Below are positions 48,883 through 59,213 of a stretch of 64,000 nucleotides of DNA, piece after piece. The position numbers were made by a program, and so were the translations under genes. Numbering within the stretch: the stretch's first letter is position 1; each line of letters starts with the position of its first letter. Source of the DNA: Sulfolobus tengchongensis (lineage in GTDB: Archaea > Thermoproteota > Thermoprotei_A > Sulfolobales > Sulfolobaceae). The DNA is taken from contig NZ_CP146016.1 of NCBI RefSeq assembly GCF_036967215.1, positions 710,501 to 774,500 on the forward strand. Reading direction: 5' to 3'. The notes under the pieces were generated by a model that was not told where the DNA came from, did no database searches, and was given only the letters and a program-made list of their open reading frames with translations.

Positions 48883-50223
48883 TTAATCCTCTAGTTGCTT
48901 ACCTCTGGTCTCAATTATGAGCGTCACTACTACTATTATACCTATTATGCCTAGTATCACATTACCTAATGCTATTATAGGCCATGCGTTTAAGGGACCT
49001 TTATACGTTACTAGGAAAATTGGATAAAGCACGCCTGCAATTGCCGACCCTATTAGGCTAGCAACTTGGAATGCGAAACCTCCACCTGAATATCTATATC
49101 TTGTTGGGAATATTTCCATGTAAAATGCCGTAAGGGCAGACGTAGTACCTAAACTTACTGAAAATACAACAACCAACACTTGCTCCAATATCATTAAGGG
49201 AAGGCTACCACTCCGTAATAGAAGCCAAGCAGGATAACTTATTGCAACGGACGTAACTAATGATAGTAATAGCATAGTCTTTCTCCCTATATAGTCACTA
49301 GCCAAACCGGATAAAATAGTAAAAATAGCGCCGATAATATAACCTACAAATTGTGCTAATAATATATCTTGAATGGGAAGTTTAAGCGCTTGAACAAATG
49401 CTATGGGTATTGGACCACCTGCCTCAGATAACGCAACGGCTATGAGTGGTGCGTTCAAAAAGCATGCAGGTAATAGGATTTTCCAATACTTTCTAAATAA
49501 CTTAATTGCAGGTGATTTCTCTATTCTACCTTCTTGTTTTAGCCTAGTAAAGAGAGGTGTTTCAGAAATCATATATCTAAGCCCTATTCCTACTATTAAG
49601 ACTACAGCACCAAAATAGAACCCTATTCTCCATGCAAATGCAATAAATTCCTTAATACCATAGGTATCCAATAATACTAAAAAGGCTAAGGGAGCTAAAG
49701 CGTTACCTATGGGCAATGAGCTTCCTACTATACTGTTCCATAAGCCCCTCCATTTAGTGTTAGCGGAGAACTCAGTAATTATAGTTTGTGCCCCACCATA
49801 TTCACCTCCCATACCAAAACCGTAAATTAGCCTAAATAGCAATATCAAAGCTGGCGCAAGTATGCCTATTTGAGCATAGCCAGGTGTAAGCCCTATTCCT
49901 ATTAATGAACCACCAGTTAATATAAGTGTGACTATTAACATAACCTTCCTTCCTAACATATCCCCATAGTTTCCAAATACGAACGCTCCAATTGGTCTTG
50001 TAAAGTAACCTGCAATATATGTGATTACTGATGCAGCTAATGCAGCCGGGCCTGCTAAATAGTTGAAGAAGATTACTGGCCAGACTATTGCTGAAACTGT
50101 AGCTGCTAGAAAGAAATCATACCAATCTACTATTGATCCAACCATTGCTGCAATGGCCACCTTAATTCTTTCCCTAGTATTTATCTCTATCTCATCCCTC
50201 CTTCCTTTACTCATTTTCTCCAT
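48883..50223 (-). CDS. MFS transporter, metabolite:H+ symporter (MHS) family
   Basis: The 446-residue carrier has the MHS marks GSIVDWYDFFLAATVSAIVWP at the first helix, YFTRPIGAFVFGNYGDMLGRK in the first cytoplasmic loop and GGEYGGAQTIITEF. This family imports carboxylates such as citrate, ketoglutarate, shikimate or phthalate-like acids. It lies 68 bp downstream of the amidohydrolase start-side gene and probably forms an operon with it, suggesting the amidohydrolase works on the imported compound. Confidence 0.87.
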   Translation of the reverse strand: MEKMSKGRRDEIEINTRERIKVAIAAMVGSIVDWYDFFLAATVSAIVWPVIFFNYLAGPAALAASVITYIAGYFTRPIGAFVFGNYGDMLGRKVMLIVTLILTGGSLIGIGLTPGYAQIGILAPALILLFRLIYGFGMGGEYGGAQTIITEFSANTKWRGLWNSIVGSSLPIGNALAPLAFLVLLDTYGIKEFIAFAWRIGFYFGAVVLIVGIGLRYMISETPLFTRLKQEGRIEKSPAIKLFRKYWKILLPACFLNAPLIAVALSEAGGPIPIAFVQALKLPIQDILLAQFVGYIIGAIFTILSGLASDYIGRKTMLLLSLVTSVAISYPAWLLLRSGSLPLMILEQVLVVVFSVSLGTTSALTAFYMEIFPTRYRYSGGGFAFQVASLIGSAIAGVLYPIFLVTYKGPLNAWPIIALGNVILGIIGIIVVVTLIIETRGKQLED

Positions 50224-50291
50224 ACCCCATAAATTATTAAACCATTGGACCCTAATAAAGATTAATGTAAAAAGAAGTGTAAAAAAGAATT

Positions 50292-51521
50292 TTATAATTT
50301 CAGTTCAAATAACTGCTGTGCGTTATTTTGAAGTATTTTTTCTATTTGAGATTTTGTAAGTCCAGCTGGCTTAGCCACACTCTCTATAAATATGTTTAGA
50401 TTATCTGGATAATAGTTGATATCAGCAATATGAGGATAGTCAGTTGCAAATAGGATATTGTTTTCTAAGTTTAACTTATTTACTGCTAGTCTCAGAAGAT
50501 CTGGATCATCATCTGTTTCTACTGTAATATATACATTGCCTGCATTAATATATTCTGAGGCCAATTTCTTCACGTATGGATAAGGATCCATTCCTAGGAC
50601 TTCTAAATAGGATTTCCTTATAGTATTTATTTTTTCTAAATTCTCATCTAACCACCAGCTCCAATATGGCAACCACCCTACACCAGTTTCCGTAAAGATA
50701 ACTTTCAAGCTGGGTATTCTTTCAAAGAATCCCTCACTAATTAACCCAGTTAATGCTATCATAGCTGCTAGCGAAAATCCAAATGTTCTAACTTGAAGCC
50801 AATTGTAGAACAGATACATAAAGGGCATATCTGATACCGCGGGAATCACGTGAATAGCTACTGGCATATTTAATTCAGCAGCTTTTTTTAAGAATGGAAA
50901 GAAGTCCTCATGATAAATAGGTTTATCAGCATAAAAATTACCTTGTGATACAAAAGAAGGAATAGCAACTCCTTTGAAGACACCTAAATCCTTAACTCTC
51001 TCCAACTCTCTAATGGCTTCGTTTACGTCCTGTAAGGGAACAATGGCATTGGCATAAATTCTATTGGTTTCGCTTTTCTTAATTCTAGATGCTACGTAAT
51101 TATTATAAGCTCTCGCTAACGCCGCAGCATAATGTTTATCTCTTAAATTATATACTATGAGACCTGATGTAGGATTAACTACTTGAAAATCTACTCCCAT
51201 TTCATCTAAATCGGTAAGTCTGCCTTTAATGTCGTTTAGGGAGAAATTCTTAGCTTTAAGCTTAGGATTTAGTAACCCCCACTTTGGATGGTAAGTGTGA
51301 TCTATTAATCCTCTGATTTGCCCTCCAGCAAACCCATATGGTCTAGTATATAACTTGCCATCAAAAACCCAATATCTAGTTTCTGACTCAACATCTTTGA
51401 CTATCATTGGTAGTTTATATCCTGGTTCTAAAAATTCATTAAAATCCTCTGGTGATTCGATTAAGTGCGAATCACAATCTATTATGTTAAGATCCTTTAT
51501 TTCCTCTGGCTTATTTGACAT
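50292..51521 (-). CDS. ACMSD-type amidohydrolase (amidohydrolase_2), probable decarboxylase
   Basis: This 409-residue TIM-barrel protein opens LNIIDCDSHLIES, with the D17-x-H19 metal-binding pair. It contains PVAIHVIPA and ends the barrel with ILFATDYPH, the catalytic aspartate segment. The group includes aminocarboxymuconate-semialdehyde and gamma-resorcylate decarboxylases, which act non-oxidatively on (hydroxy)aromatic carboxylates. With dioxygenase-like cupins and carboxylate carriers nearby, an aromatic acid decarboxylase is the best guess; hydrolase activity is the alternative. It heads a run with the MHS and MFS carriers. Confidence 0.83.
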   Translation of the reverse strand: MSNKPEEIKDLNIIDCDSHLIESPEDFNEFLEPGYKLPMIVKDVESETRYWVFDGKLYTRPYGFAGGQIRGLIDHTYHPKWGLLNPKLKAKNFSLNDIKGRLTDLDEMGVDFQVVNPTSGLIVYNLRDKHYAAALARAYNNYVASRIKKSETNRIYANAIVPLQDVNEAIRELERVKDLGVFKGVAIPSFVSQGNFYADKPIYHEDFFPFLKKAAELNMPVAIHVIPAVSDMPFMYLFYNWLQVRTFGFSLAAMIALTGLISEGFFERIPSLKVIFTETGVGWLPYWSWWLDENLEKINTIRKSYLEVLGMDPYPYVKKLASEYINAGNVYITVETDDDPDLLRLAVNKLNLENNILFATDYPHIADINYYPDNLNIFIESVAKPAGLTKSQIEKILQNNAQQLFELKL

Positions 51522-51953
51522 ATATGACCACTAATATGCTGATATATTAGTGAATATAAAAATATTTTGCACCGCTTAATGCTAGTAATTTATTAAAATT
51601 TTTTAATAAATAAATCGAGATTTCTATAGTTTGATAATTAGGTAGAATTTTTACATCATAATATCATATTATTCTCTTAACAGAGGTATAGGAAATATTT
51701 CTCAATATCATCGTGAAATTTATGGAAATAATCTATGCTTTTCATAGTTAGTATTATAGGTATTTATTATTGATTTTAGAGAAAATTTAACACATTTACC
51801 TAGAAATTCTTGGTGTACATATTTTTCAAAAAGTATAAGAATTTTCATGTTTCCCTCAATGATTAAAATTAGACCCTAAGTTACAACACTCACAAATACC
51901 GTATAGGCTAAAAATATTCATATATTCTTTTAATATAAAAAATAAAACTTCTT
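51522..51953. other. Gap between the amidohydrolase and alpha/beta hydrolase genes
   Basis: A+T-rich, with no gene, hairpin or repeat that I can support. Confidence 0.3.
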
Positions 51954-52781
51954 TTACAAGTTACTTTCTCTTAGAAAATGTAGAGATATTTCATTAAAAC
52001 TTTCCGGCTGATCCATTACACACATATGTGCTGCATTTTCCAGGATAATTAGTTTAGATTTTTCTATATTTTCATGCATATATTGAGAGTAATTACAAGG
52101 AGTGAATGTATCTTCTTTACCACATACAATGAGTGTAGGTACATTTATATCTTTAAGGATTTTAGTATCATCGCTTTTATTCATTAAAGCTTGTAAAGTC
52201 TCTATTATGGCTTCTTTTTCCATACTCATGCTCATAACTCTGACTAAATCAACCACCCATGGCTTATGTTCTACTGTGTATTTAGAAAGTCTTTTAGGCG
52301 CAAACGAATTTACAAATTCTCTTATTCCTTTTTCCTTTAAAATCTTAATTTGATTTGTTCTTCTGCTTTTTTCATTTTCCCCATCTGGATGAGCTTTCGT
52401 ACCAGCCAAAATTAACCCACTTATCATATCGTTAGCAATTCTCCATATATTAAACGCCACAAATCCACCCATAGAAGAACCTACTATTACGGCTTTTTTT
52501 ACATTGAGCTCTTGTAATAATTCGACTATATCTTTGGCAAAAATTTCCATACTTATCTTACCGGGTGTATATAAACTATCCCCGTGCCCTCTGAAATCTG
52601 GGGCTATAACTCTGTATCCGGCTTTTACAAAATCTGGAAATTGGTAAATCCACATTAACTTTGAATGATTAAAACTATGTAAAAATACTATGGTCTTATC
52701 CCCACCTTGACCTAAGTCATAAAATGAAATTTCAGTTCCATTTATAGTTAAATTTTTAGAGCTTAAACTCATTATTATCAC
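51954..52781 (-). CDS. Alpha/beta-hydrolase
   Basis: The 275-residue enzyme has oxyanion region FLHSFNHS, the segment PDFRGHGDS and the nucleophile elbow GSSMGG with S103. A likely acid is in CGKEDTF (about D228) and the histidine is in ENAAHMC (about H257). Closest in style to enol-lactone or C-C-bond hydrolases of aromatic degradation, or esterases. The true start may be the fourth codon (MSLSSKN, 52772). It is monocistronic. Confidence 0.85.
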   Translation of the reverse strand: MIIMSLSSKNLTINGTEISFYDLGQGGDKTIVFLHSFNHSKLMWIYQFPDFVKAGYRVIAPDFRGHGDSLYTPGKISMEIFAKDIVELLQELNVKKAVIVGSSMGGFVAFNIWRIANDMISGLILAGTKAHPDGENEKSRRTNQIKILKEKGIREFVNSFAPKRLSKYTVEHKPWVVDLVRVMSMSMEKEAIIETLQALMNKSDDTKILKDINVPTLIVCGKEDTFTPCNYSQYMHENIEKSKLIILENAAHMCVMDQPESFNEISLHFLRESNL

Positions 52782-53672
52782 CTTTACCCATGTGACCTTA
52801 TTATATCTACTCTAGCATGTTTAAAAATTTTCATGAAAACATACGCTTATAGTTACTTAATATACTTGAACTTTAAATAAATAATACTACCAAACTGGGA
52901 GATGTAGCAAAAGAAAAATATCATGAGACGAAGAAGAGGAATTTTATGGTTAAAGATTATGATAAAGATTTAACCTCCTCCTCCGATTTTTACACAATGA
53001 GATCATAAAGGTCAAGAGAGAGGGATAAGTGTTTACGGAAAATTCAACCTTGTCTTCAGCCTTAGACAAGTTATGGAAAAATAGTTAAATTGTTAGAGGC
53101 GAAGCATGTGATGCCTTAATCATTAGAGCGTCCTACTCACTATGATTTAAAAAATAAATATATTATTTTTAGCAAAACAGTTTAATTTACATTACTTGAT
53201 ATGACAAGTCGTATTTTCCTTTAATTATAAATACGAATGCGTTAAAGATTCTTCAAACTCACTATATTTCTTTGGAATAATATATATGTTATGAGATCAT
53301 TGAAAATACAAAATAGCAAAAGCTCTTACCTATAGGTGAATGCCTCTAAATTATTTGAGATTTTATGGAGTAGGATGATGATAATACCTTCTGACAATCA
53401 GTTACAACGAAAATTATCTCATAACAATGAAAATTGAGTACTTAATTACGATAGTTTACATAATCTTGCATTTTTAGATAATTATCATACTGTTATCATA
53501 AAGATTCTAACATGAAATTAGTGGCTGTTAAAGGCTAAAGTACATAATACTTTTTTAACACTTCCCATGCTAATGTAATTTACTATATTAGTATACTATT
53601 GCATCTCTTTTATTATGAAAGTGATATATGATATTTATAATTTATTTAGACAAAATAAATTACTAAGATACC
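52782..53672. other. Long gap with an element remnant
   Basis: Within this A+T-rich gap GTTTACGGAAAATTCAAC (about 53033) resembles the end of the family 2 non-autonomous elements. TGTTAGAGGCGAAGCATG (about 53091) recurs inverted at 16172-16204. No intact gene is seen; it is probably the trace of an old insertion. Confidence 0.4.
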
Positions 53673-53726
53673 TTTGCAAAAGATTTATTAGTTTATATTT
53701 ATTCCTTATTTTTAGGTGGTTTAGTT
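53673..53726 (+). promoter_or_regulatory. Shared upstream element of the binding-protein genes, copy 1
   Basis: The 54 bp from TTTGCAAAAG to GGTGGTTTAGTT, directly before the start codon, are almost identical to 56987-57039 and to the complement of 63447-63500. It contains a TATA-like TTTATATTTATT and the Shine-Dalgarno-like GGTGG 7-8 bases before ATG. Confidence 0.85.
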
Positions 53727-54785
53727 ATGGTTAGTGCTAAAGTGAGGAAAGCTATAAGTAGGACGTTAGCCATAGTTATTGCAGTCATAATAATCATAGT
53801 TGCAATTGGTGCAGGATTAGGATATTACTATTCATCGAGAACAACACCAGTAACCACTACAACTACATCGACATCTACATTGCCAATATCTACAACGCCA
53901 ATAACTATAGGTGCTGTTTCGGCATCACATCCAGATATGGCAGCATGGGCTTTTATGGAAAATAATATATCTTCAATTATTAAACAATATGATCCAAACA
54001 TTAATTTTGAAGATTTTCCCGCAGGAAGCAGTGCAGTAATTCACGCTGTTGAAAGCGGCACAGTGCAAATAGGTATCGCAGGAACTGATGCTATAGTAGT
54101 TGCTATTAGTCAAGGTGCACCCTTAGTAATACTAGCAACATTCAGAGTAACACCTGCAATAAGATATGTTGTAGTAAAGAGTACTTCAAATATAACTAGT
54201 TTGGCTCAGCTTAATGGTACAACTTCAGCTAATAGTGCACCAGGTAGCTTAGATACCATAGCACTAGAATATTTGGAACTTACTCATCACTTACACTTTA
54301 AAATATCCTACGTAGGTTCATTTAGTGCCCAAATTGCCGCTGTTGTAAGTGGTGCGGCAACATTTACCAATATAGGTTCATTTGATGCTCCTAAATTAAT
54401 TGAAAATGGTACGTTAAGGGTGATATATAATTTCACATATGCATGGCCTATGTTCTCGATATTTACAACTAAAAGTTTCCTGCAACAAAACCCTACCGCA
54501 GTTAAAGCTGCAGTAATGGCAATCCTAAAAGGGGATCAGATATATGAGGAAAATTTAAACAATGAGACTGTTAAATTCTTGATAAACTATTATAAGAATA
54601 TCATGGAACCATCATATGCATATAATGTGTTATTTAAGCAAGTTGTGTTTTCAACTAACGGTGCTATTAATGCTACTGCTATACAAGTTCTGATTAATAC
54701 TTATAGGGAACTAGGAATAATTACGAACACAACGATTACTGCTAATGATACATATACCGACGAATTTGTACCTGTTATAACATAG
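53727..54785 (+). CDS. ABC transporter substrate-binding protein (NMT1/SsuA-like), paralogue 1
   Basis: The 352-residue protein starts with a short basic segment, KVRKAISR, and a long hydrophobic helix, then a T/S-rich linker (TTPVTTTTTSTS), as in the class III-signal, membrane-held binding proteins of Sulfolobus. The mature part has the periplasmic-binding fold of the NMT1/taurine/nitrate group: FPAGSSAVIHAVESGTVQIG, NSAPGSLDTIALEY and the repeated SAQIAAVVSGAATF. It captures an organic ligand outside the cell for an ABC importer. An NMT1-type ATPase gene begins at 63640. The ligand is unknown. Confidence 0.87.
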   Translation: MVSAKVRKAISRTLAIVIAVIIIIVAIGAGLGYYYSSRTTPVTTTTTSTSTLPISTTPITIGAVSASHPDMAAWAFMENNISSIIKQYDPNINFEDFPAGSSAVIHAVESGTVQIGIAGTDAIVVAISQGAPLVILATFRVTPAIRYVVVKSTSNITSLAQLNGTTSANSAPGSLDTIALEYLELTHHLHFKISYVGSFSAQIAAVVSGAATFTNIGSFDAPKLIENGTLRVIYNFTYAWPMFSIFTTKSFLQQNPTAVKAAVMAILKGDQIYEENLNNETVKFLINYYKNIMEPSYAYNVLFKQVVFSTNGAINATAIQVLINTYRELGIITNTTITANDTYTDEFVPVIT

Positions 54786-55163
54786 ATGTTTTTACTTAAT
54801 TATAAATGCAATAAGATATAAAATTTTTTAATTCATACATAAAAAATTCTTGTAATTTGTAAAATATTAATGAATTATCGTATTTCGTATCATAACTTTC
54901 AATTATTGTATAAATTGGCGTCAATATTGAAGATTCTCTTACGACTAATTTACTTTCTGTCACATTTCATCAAAATTTATATTGTTTTTCACATTCTCGA
55001 TATAATAAAAATCGCCTCCTGAACTACGATTGCTCATAAATACCTCGGAAAGCAAATTTTAAGATAAATAGATTAATAAATGGTGTTAATGTTAAAGTCA
55101 ACTAGAGTTTGTACATAAACTTTTTTAGCTATTATTTCAAAGGAAAGTACGAGATGAGTTAGT
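54786..55163. other. Gap before the gentisate dioxygenase-like gene
   Basis: A+T-rich, with no gene or repeat recognised. It separates two co-directional genes, which probably have separate promoters. Confidence 0.3.
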
Positions 55164-56267
55164 ATGGTTGAAGGATGGGAATCTAAAATAAAAGATTTTA
55201 TAAGCAAAATTGATAAAGAATATTTAACGACATTTTTTGCTGCCACTCATCCTAAATATTCTACTTCAGTTTTCAGATTTACTAAAGAGCCAACGCACGT
55301 AGCTGTACCATATGTATGGAAATATAAGCTAGCAAAAGAAAGATTATTGGAATTAGCTGAAATCCTACCACCAGAAGAGGCAGAAAGGCGAAATATAAAT
55401 TTTGTAAATCCAGGGTTAAAACAGTATTTCCCAGCAATTGCCGCTGCTACATTACCTACATTAAGAGGAGGTATACAAATGTTAAAACCCGGAGAGAGGG
55501 CCTATACGCATAGGCATACTGCTAACGCTTTCCGATTTGTCTTAGAATCACCCTCTGAAGGAGCATACACTATAGTTGAAGGTCACAAATTGCCGATGAG
55601 ACCTGGAGATGTAATTTTGACACCGAATTGGACATGGCATGATCATCATAATGAAGGTAGTAGCTACGCCATATGGTTTGATGGTCTAGATGTTATAACG
55701 GCTTATTGGCTAGGAGGAGTATTTTATCAAGATTTCGGTGATGTAAATGTCGATAAATATCAAAAGATAGAAAATACTAACGAAGATGTAATGGCAAAAT
55801 ACCTAGGTGTGAAACCGACCTTTGAAACATTGCCATCTCATCTGCCTTCATCTGATAATCCGTTGTTCTATTATCCTTATAGTTTAATACGTAATTCATT
55901 AGTTAGATTAGCAGGGAAAGGTAAAGGAGATCCTTATTATGGTATTGAACTAGAGTACATTAATCCAACAAATGGCTCTCCTGCATTTCCCACGATGTCA
56001 TTGAAAATAAGGTTAATTAGGGGTAAAGATGAGTTAAAACCAATTAGGAGAACAGAAAATAGAATATTCATAGTATTTGAGGGATCGGGAACATTTGAAA
56101 TAGAAGGGCAAAAATACGTAGTGGAACCATATGATGTGATAGCTATACCATCATGGAAGAAATATAGTATTAGAAACGATAGTAACGAGAATTTAATAGT
56201 ATTCTCCTACTCAGATGAACCAGTCTTTAAAGCACTGGGCTTTATGAGGGAGAAAAAAGAAGAATAA
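55164..56267 (+). CDS. Gentisate 1,2-dioxygenase-like bicupin
   Basis: The 367-residue bicupin has the ring-cleaving gentisate dioxygenase signature. The N-terminal cupin holds Fe(II) ligands H116 and H118 (YTHRHTANAFRF) and H159 (PNWTWHDHHN), with the typical GAYTIVEG and MRPGDVILTPNW around them. The second cupin (GTFEIEGQKYVVEPYDVIAIP) lacks the metal histidines, as usual. It would open gentisate or a related hydroxy-aromatic (salicylate or 1-hydroxy-2-naphthoate) to a keto acid. The FAH-family enzyme at 35335 could act next. Sulfolobales gentisate routes are not well described, so the substrate needs testing. Confidence 0.82.
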   Translation: MVEGWESKIKDFISKIDKEYLTTFFAATHPKYSTSVFRFTKEPTHVAVPYVWKYKLAKERLLELAEILPPEEAERRNINFVNPGLKQYFPAIAAATLPTLRGGIQMLKPGERAYTHRHTANAFRFVLESPSEGAYTIVEGHKLPMRPGDVILTPNWTWHDHHNEGSSYAIWFDGLDVITAYWLGGVFYQDFGDVNVDKYQKIENTNEDVMAKYLGVKPTFETLPSHLPSSDNPLFYYPYSLIRNSLVRLAGKGKGDPYYGIELEYINPTNGSPAFPTMSLKIRLIRGKDELKPIRRTENRIFIVFEGSGTFEIEGQKYVVEPYDVIAIPSWKKYSIRNDSNENLIVFSYSDEPVFKALGFMREKKEE

Positions 56268-56313
56268 TAATTTTTTAAATATGTTGTTTTTAAGTTTTTT
56301 CTAAAATACTCTT

Positions 56314-56877
56314 TTATAGTTCATCGAAATACACTTTAGGCTTAGGTCCAGCGTATTCTGGAGCTGTTTCCGCTTGATGTAGCATTCCTTCTAAGTTCAC
56401 ATTTAACGCTGCCAATATCGCCATCAGATTCACTATTAGTGGACCTGGAATTACTCTTAAATATACTGCAGGTTCGTCACTATCGTTAAAATGTTGATGA
56501 TATGTATCCGGTGGAATGTAAAGGAAATCACCAGCTTCCCAATCATATCTTTTCTCATTTATAATGCTATATCCCTTTCCTTTAACTATATAAATGTAGG
56601 CTTCAGTGTGCTTGTGCTTACCAGTATGACCATGTGGAGGAATTTCACCTAGACCTATATTTACTATACTATTTGTGAAACCATTTTCAGGATCTATTAC
56701 CTTTGCACTTTTAGCTACTTGTCTCCCTTTTTCTATCCACTTTATCTCGCTAGACTTTATTAATATCCTTGAATTCTTTTTCTGCTCCATGATTTTCTTA
56801 TATAGATCGAAGATTTCTGGGGGTATTTCTGAGGAAGAACGTTTCTTTCCTAGATCTCTTATGTCTACATAAGACAT
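56314..56877 (-). CDS. Cupin-domain protein C
   Basis: The 187-residue single cupin has motif 1 GEIPPHGHTGKHKHTEAYIY (several histidines, then E) and motif 2 AGDFLYIPPDTYHQHFN. It is paralogous to cupins A and B. It faces the dioxygenase-like gene, with 46 bp between stops, and diverges from binding-protein paralogue 2. The role is probably enzymatic or sensing of the same class of compound. Confidence 0.76.
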   Translation of the reverse strand: MSYVDIRDLGKKRSSSEIPPEIFDLYKKIMEQKKNSRILIKSSEIKWIEKGRQVAKSAKVIDPENGFTNSIVNIGLGEIPPHGHTGKHKHTEAYIYIVKGKGYSIINEKRYDWEAGDFLYIPPDTYHQHFNDSDEPAVYLRVIPGPLIVNLMAILAALNVNLEGMLHQAETAPEYAGPKPKVYFDEL

Positions 56878-56986
56878 AAATGTAAATGCTGGACTAACTT
56901 AAAAAAGCTTTCGTTTTAACTTTGTGATTTAATAATTAAATTTAAATCATTATTTGATATAAGCATTTTTAATTTTCGTTAAAGTA

Positions 56987-57039
56987 TTTGCAAAAGATTT
57001 ATTAGTTTATATTTATTCCTTATTTTAGGTGGTTTAGTT
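56987..57039 (+). promoter_or_regulatory. Shared upstream element of the binding-protein genes, copy 2
   Basis: 53 bp, identical to copy 1 except for one fewer T in the run before AGGTGG. The bases further upstream differ, so the conserved block is sharply bounded at TATTTGCAAAAG. Confidence 0.85.
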
Positions 57040-58098
57040 ATGATTAGTGCTAAAGTGAGGAAAGCTATAAGTAGGGCACTAGCAGTAATCATAGCAGTAA
57101 TTGTAATTATAGTAGCAATAGGAGCAGGACTAGGATACTACTATACTAACGTATCAAATGCATCAAATTCTTTTATACCTATAACTATAGGAACAGTAGA
57201 TTTTCATGAGCATGCATATTTAGCGCCATTATTAAATGGAACGCTGAGTGGAGCATTTAAAAAATATCTACCATTTGTCAGTTTTCAACTTTTCCCTGCA
57301 GGTAGTGCTGCAGTTATTCACGCAATGGAAAGTGGGTCTGTCCAAATGGGAATCGTCGTTGAAGATAATGCAGTTACTGCAATAGCAGAAGGAGCGCCAA
57401 TAGTGATTGTTGCAACATTTGAACCAACACCAATTAATTTTGCAATAGTAGTAAATGCAAAATCTCCCTATTATAACGTAAGCCAGTTAGAGGGTAAATC
57501 TTTTGCAAGTAGCGGTCCTGGGAGTTTCGATGATATAGTAATGCATATTCTTTTTAATGAGGAGCATTGGGGTAACAATTATACAGAGGTTTACGTAGGT
57601 TCTGTACCAGCTCAACTGGCTGCAGTTTTAACTGGCAAAGTAGCTGCTACTGCAGTTGCCCCATTAGTAGAACCACAAGTACTTAACACTAGTGAATTTA
57701 GAGTAGTAGATTATATTCCTGAATCATGGCCTCTATGGGTGGTGGTAGCAACTAAATCCTTTGTACAGCAGCATCCAGCAGAAGTTCGCAAAGTATTACA
57801 AGTACTATTTATGTTAAATACATATTTTGATGAAAATATCAATAACTCCACGTACTATTTCATGATTAATAATTATAAATTCACACCTTCACTAGCTACG
57901 CTATTCTTAAAGACAGACTATTACTCTACAAATGGTGAAATATATCCTGGAGGTATTCAACTAGAACTTCAGTTCTTACAGGAAACACATGTAATAAATG
58001 TTACTACTGTACCACCATTATCGGATTTTTACACTACTGAATTCGCCCCTATAGCACCAATGGACATAACATACTACAATGGATCAATCTTAGGTTAA
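57040..58098 (+). CDS. ABC transporter substrate-binding protein (NMT1/SsuA-like), paralogue 2
   Basis: The 352-residue protein has the same N-terminal cassette (KVRKAISRALAVIIAV) as paralogues 1 and 3, but its mature part has diverged: FPAGSAAVIHAMESGSVQMG, SSGPGSFDDIVMH and VPAQLAAVLTGKVAATA are the aligned blocks. The linker is shorter than in paralogue 1. Likely a different ligand using the same or a similar transporter. Confidence 0.87.
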   Translation: MISAKVRKAISRALAVIIAVIVIIVAIGAGLGYYYTNVSNASNSFIPITIGTVDFHEHAYLAPLLNGTLSGAFKKYLPFVSFQLFPAGSAAVIHAMESGSVQMGIVVEDNAVTAIAEGAPIVIVATFEPTPINFAIVVNAKSPYYNVSQLEGKSFASSGPGSFDDIVMHILFNEEHWGNNYTEVYVGSVPAQLAAVLTGKVAATAVAPLVEPQVLNTSEFRVVDYIPESWPLWVVVATKSFVQQHPAEVRKVLQVLFMLNTYFDENINNSTYYFMINNYKFTPSLATLFLKTDYYSTNGEIYPGGIQLELQFLQETHVINVTTVPPLSDFYTTEFAPIAPMDITYYNGSILG

Positions 58099-58142
58099 TA
58101 AATTGGAAAGGGAGAAATTTTTTATTATAACTATAGAAAAAA

Positions 58143-59213
58143 TTACATCTTTTGATATAGTTCTGGCTTCATCTGAGACTTAAGTCCACGTTTACTCATT
58201 TCGTATTCATACATCTTCCTTATCTCTGGATCCTCCTCATAATATTCTATTTGAATGAAGTTTTGTTCGCCTATATGACCTATGGGTGAATGTATTGCTA
58301 AATATCTAGCTGGTTCTGCACTCACATTAAAATGCTGATGGAACCACTTATCTGGTGGTATAAATAGAAATCCTGGTTTCCAATCAATTTTAACCTTTTC
58401 CCATGCTTCACTCCATTTAGTTGAACCGTACCACATTAACGAATAACCTTCGCCTTTTAATATTAATATTGTAGCACTGGGACCATGGACGTGAGCCTTC
58501 TTATATGTAAAAGCTGGCATCTCTGATATATGTGCCATTAAGCCTGGACCTAAATCTAGATTAACACCTCTCGTACCCGTTCCTCTAGAGCCAAAATACT
58601 TTGAGTGAGGTAATTCTAGTGATGCAATATTATGTAGCACAAAACCTTTCCATAGTACACCTTTTGGTGTTTCCATAATTCCGCTACTTTTAAGATACTC
58701 ATTATTTTTAATTAATTCTAAAAATTCTTTAGAAATGTGTGAACTATTGAATATTAGATCATTATCCCTTGCTGCGTTTATTATTAATGGTAACTGCGTT
58801 ACCGATAATATTTTTGCTTCTTTATCTTTGCTAACGTTAACATGCTTAAATAAGGCATTATGAGGTATCTTAAATAAAGTCCATTTTCTCCATTCTACCT
58901 TAACATTAGCATCATCGTTATACCAAATTTCCGTATATCCTTCACCATCTAATATTACTACTACCTCATCCAAAAGATACCTTTGAGGCTTAGTAGAAGA
59001 TTGAGGTGGTACATCAAGAATATACGCAGCGTCTAGTGCAGAAGCACCCTTTAAATACACCCAAGCTCCATTGACTCCGAACCTTTCCCAATATGATGTC
59101 TTCGCTTGCAAAAGGTCTACATGGAAATCATCGTATAATGGTACACCTTCCGATTTAGCGAAATCCACAAAATAGTCTTGTTTATGGAGTTCATTAACTA
59201 ACTTCTGTGGCAT
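58143..59213 (-). CDS. Bicupin protein D
   Basis: I place the start at ATG 59213 (MPQKLVNELHKQD), 36 codons inside the longest frame. The upstream codons are A+T-rich and hydrophobic, unlike the family. The 356-residue product has two cupins. The N-terminal one is QRYLLDEVVVILDGEGYTE with LFKIPHNALFKHVN. The C-terminal one is KKAHVHGPSATILILKGEG with GFLFIPPDKWFHQHFN. The C-terminal domain keeps the HxH pair. The overall plan is that of gentisate-dioxygenase-like bicupins but with the metal site in the second domain. Confidence 0.75.
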   Translation of the reverse strand: MPQKLVNELHKQDYFVDFAKSEGVPLYDDFHVDLLQAKTSYWERFGVNGAWVYLKGASALDAAYILDVPPQSSTKPQRYLLDEVVVILDGEGYTEIWYNDDANVKVEWRKWTLFKIPHNALFKHVNVSKDKEAKILSVTQLPLIINAARDNDLIFNSSHISKEFLELIKNNEYLKSSGIMETPKGVLWKGFVLHNIASLELPHSKYFGSRGTGTRGVNLDLGPGLMAHISEMPAFTYKKAHVHGPSATILILKGEGYSLMWYGSTKWSEAWEKVKIDWKPGFLFIPPDKWFHQHFNVSAEPARYLAIHSPIGHIGEQNFIQIEYYEEDPEIRKMYEYEMSKRGLKSQMKPELYQKM

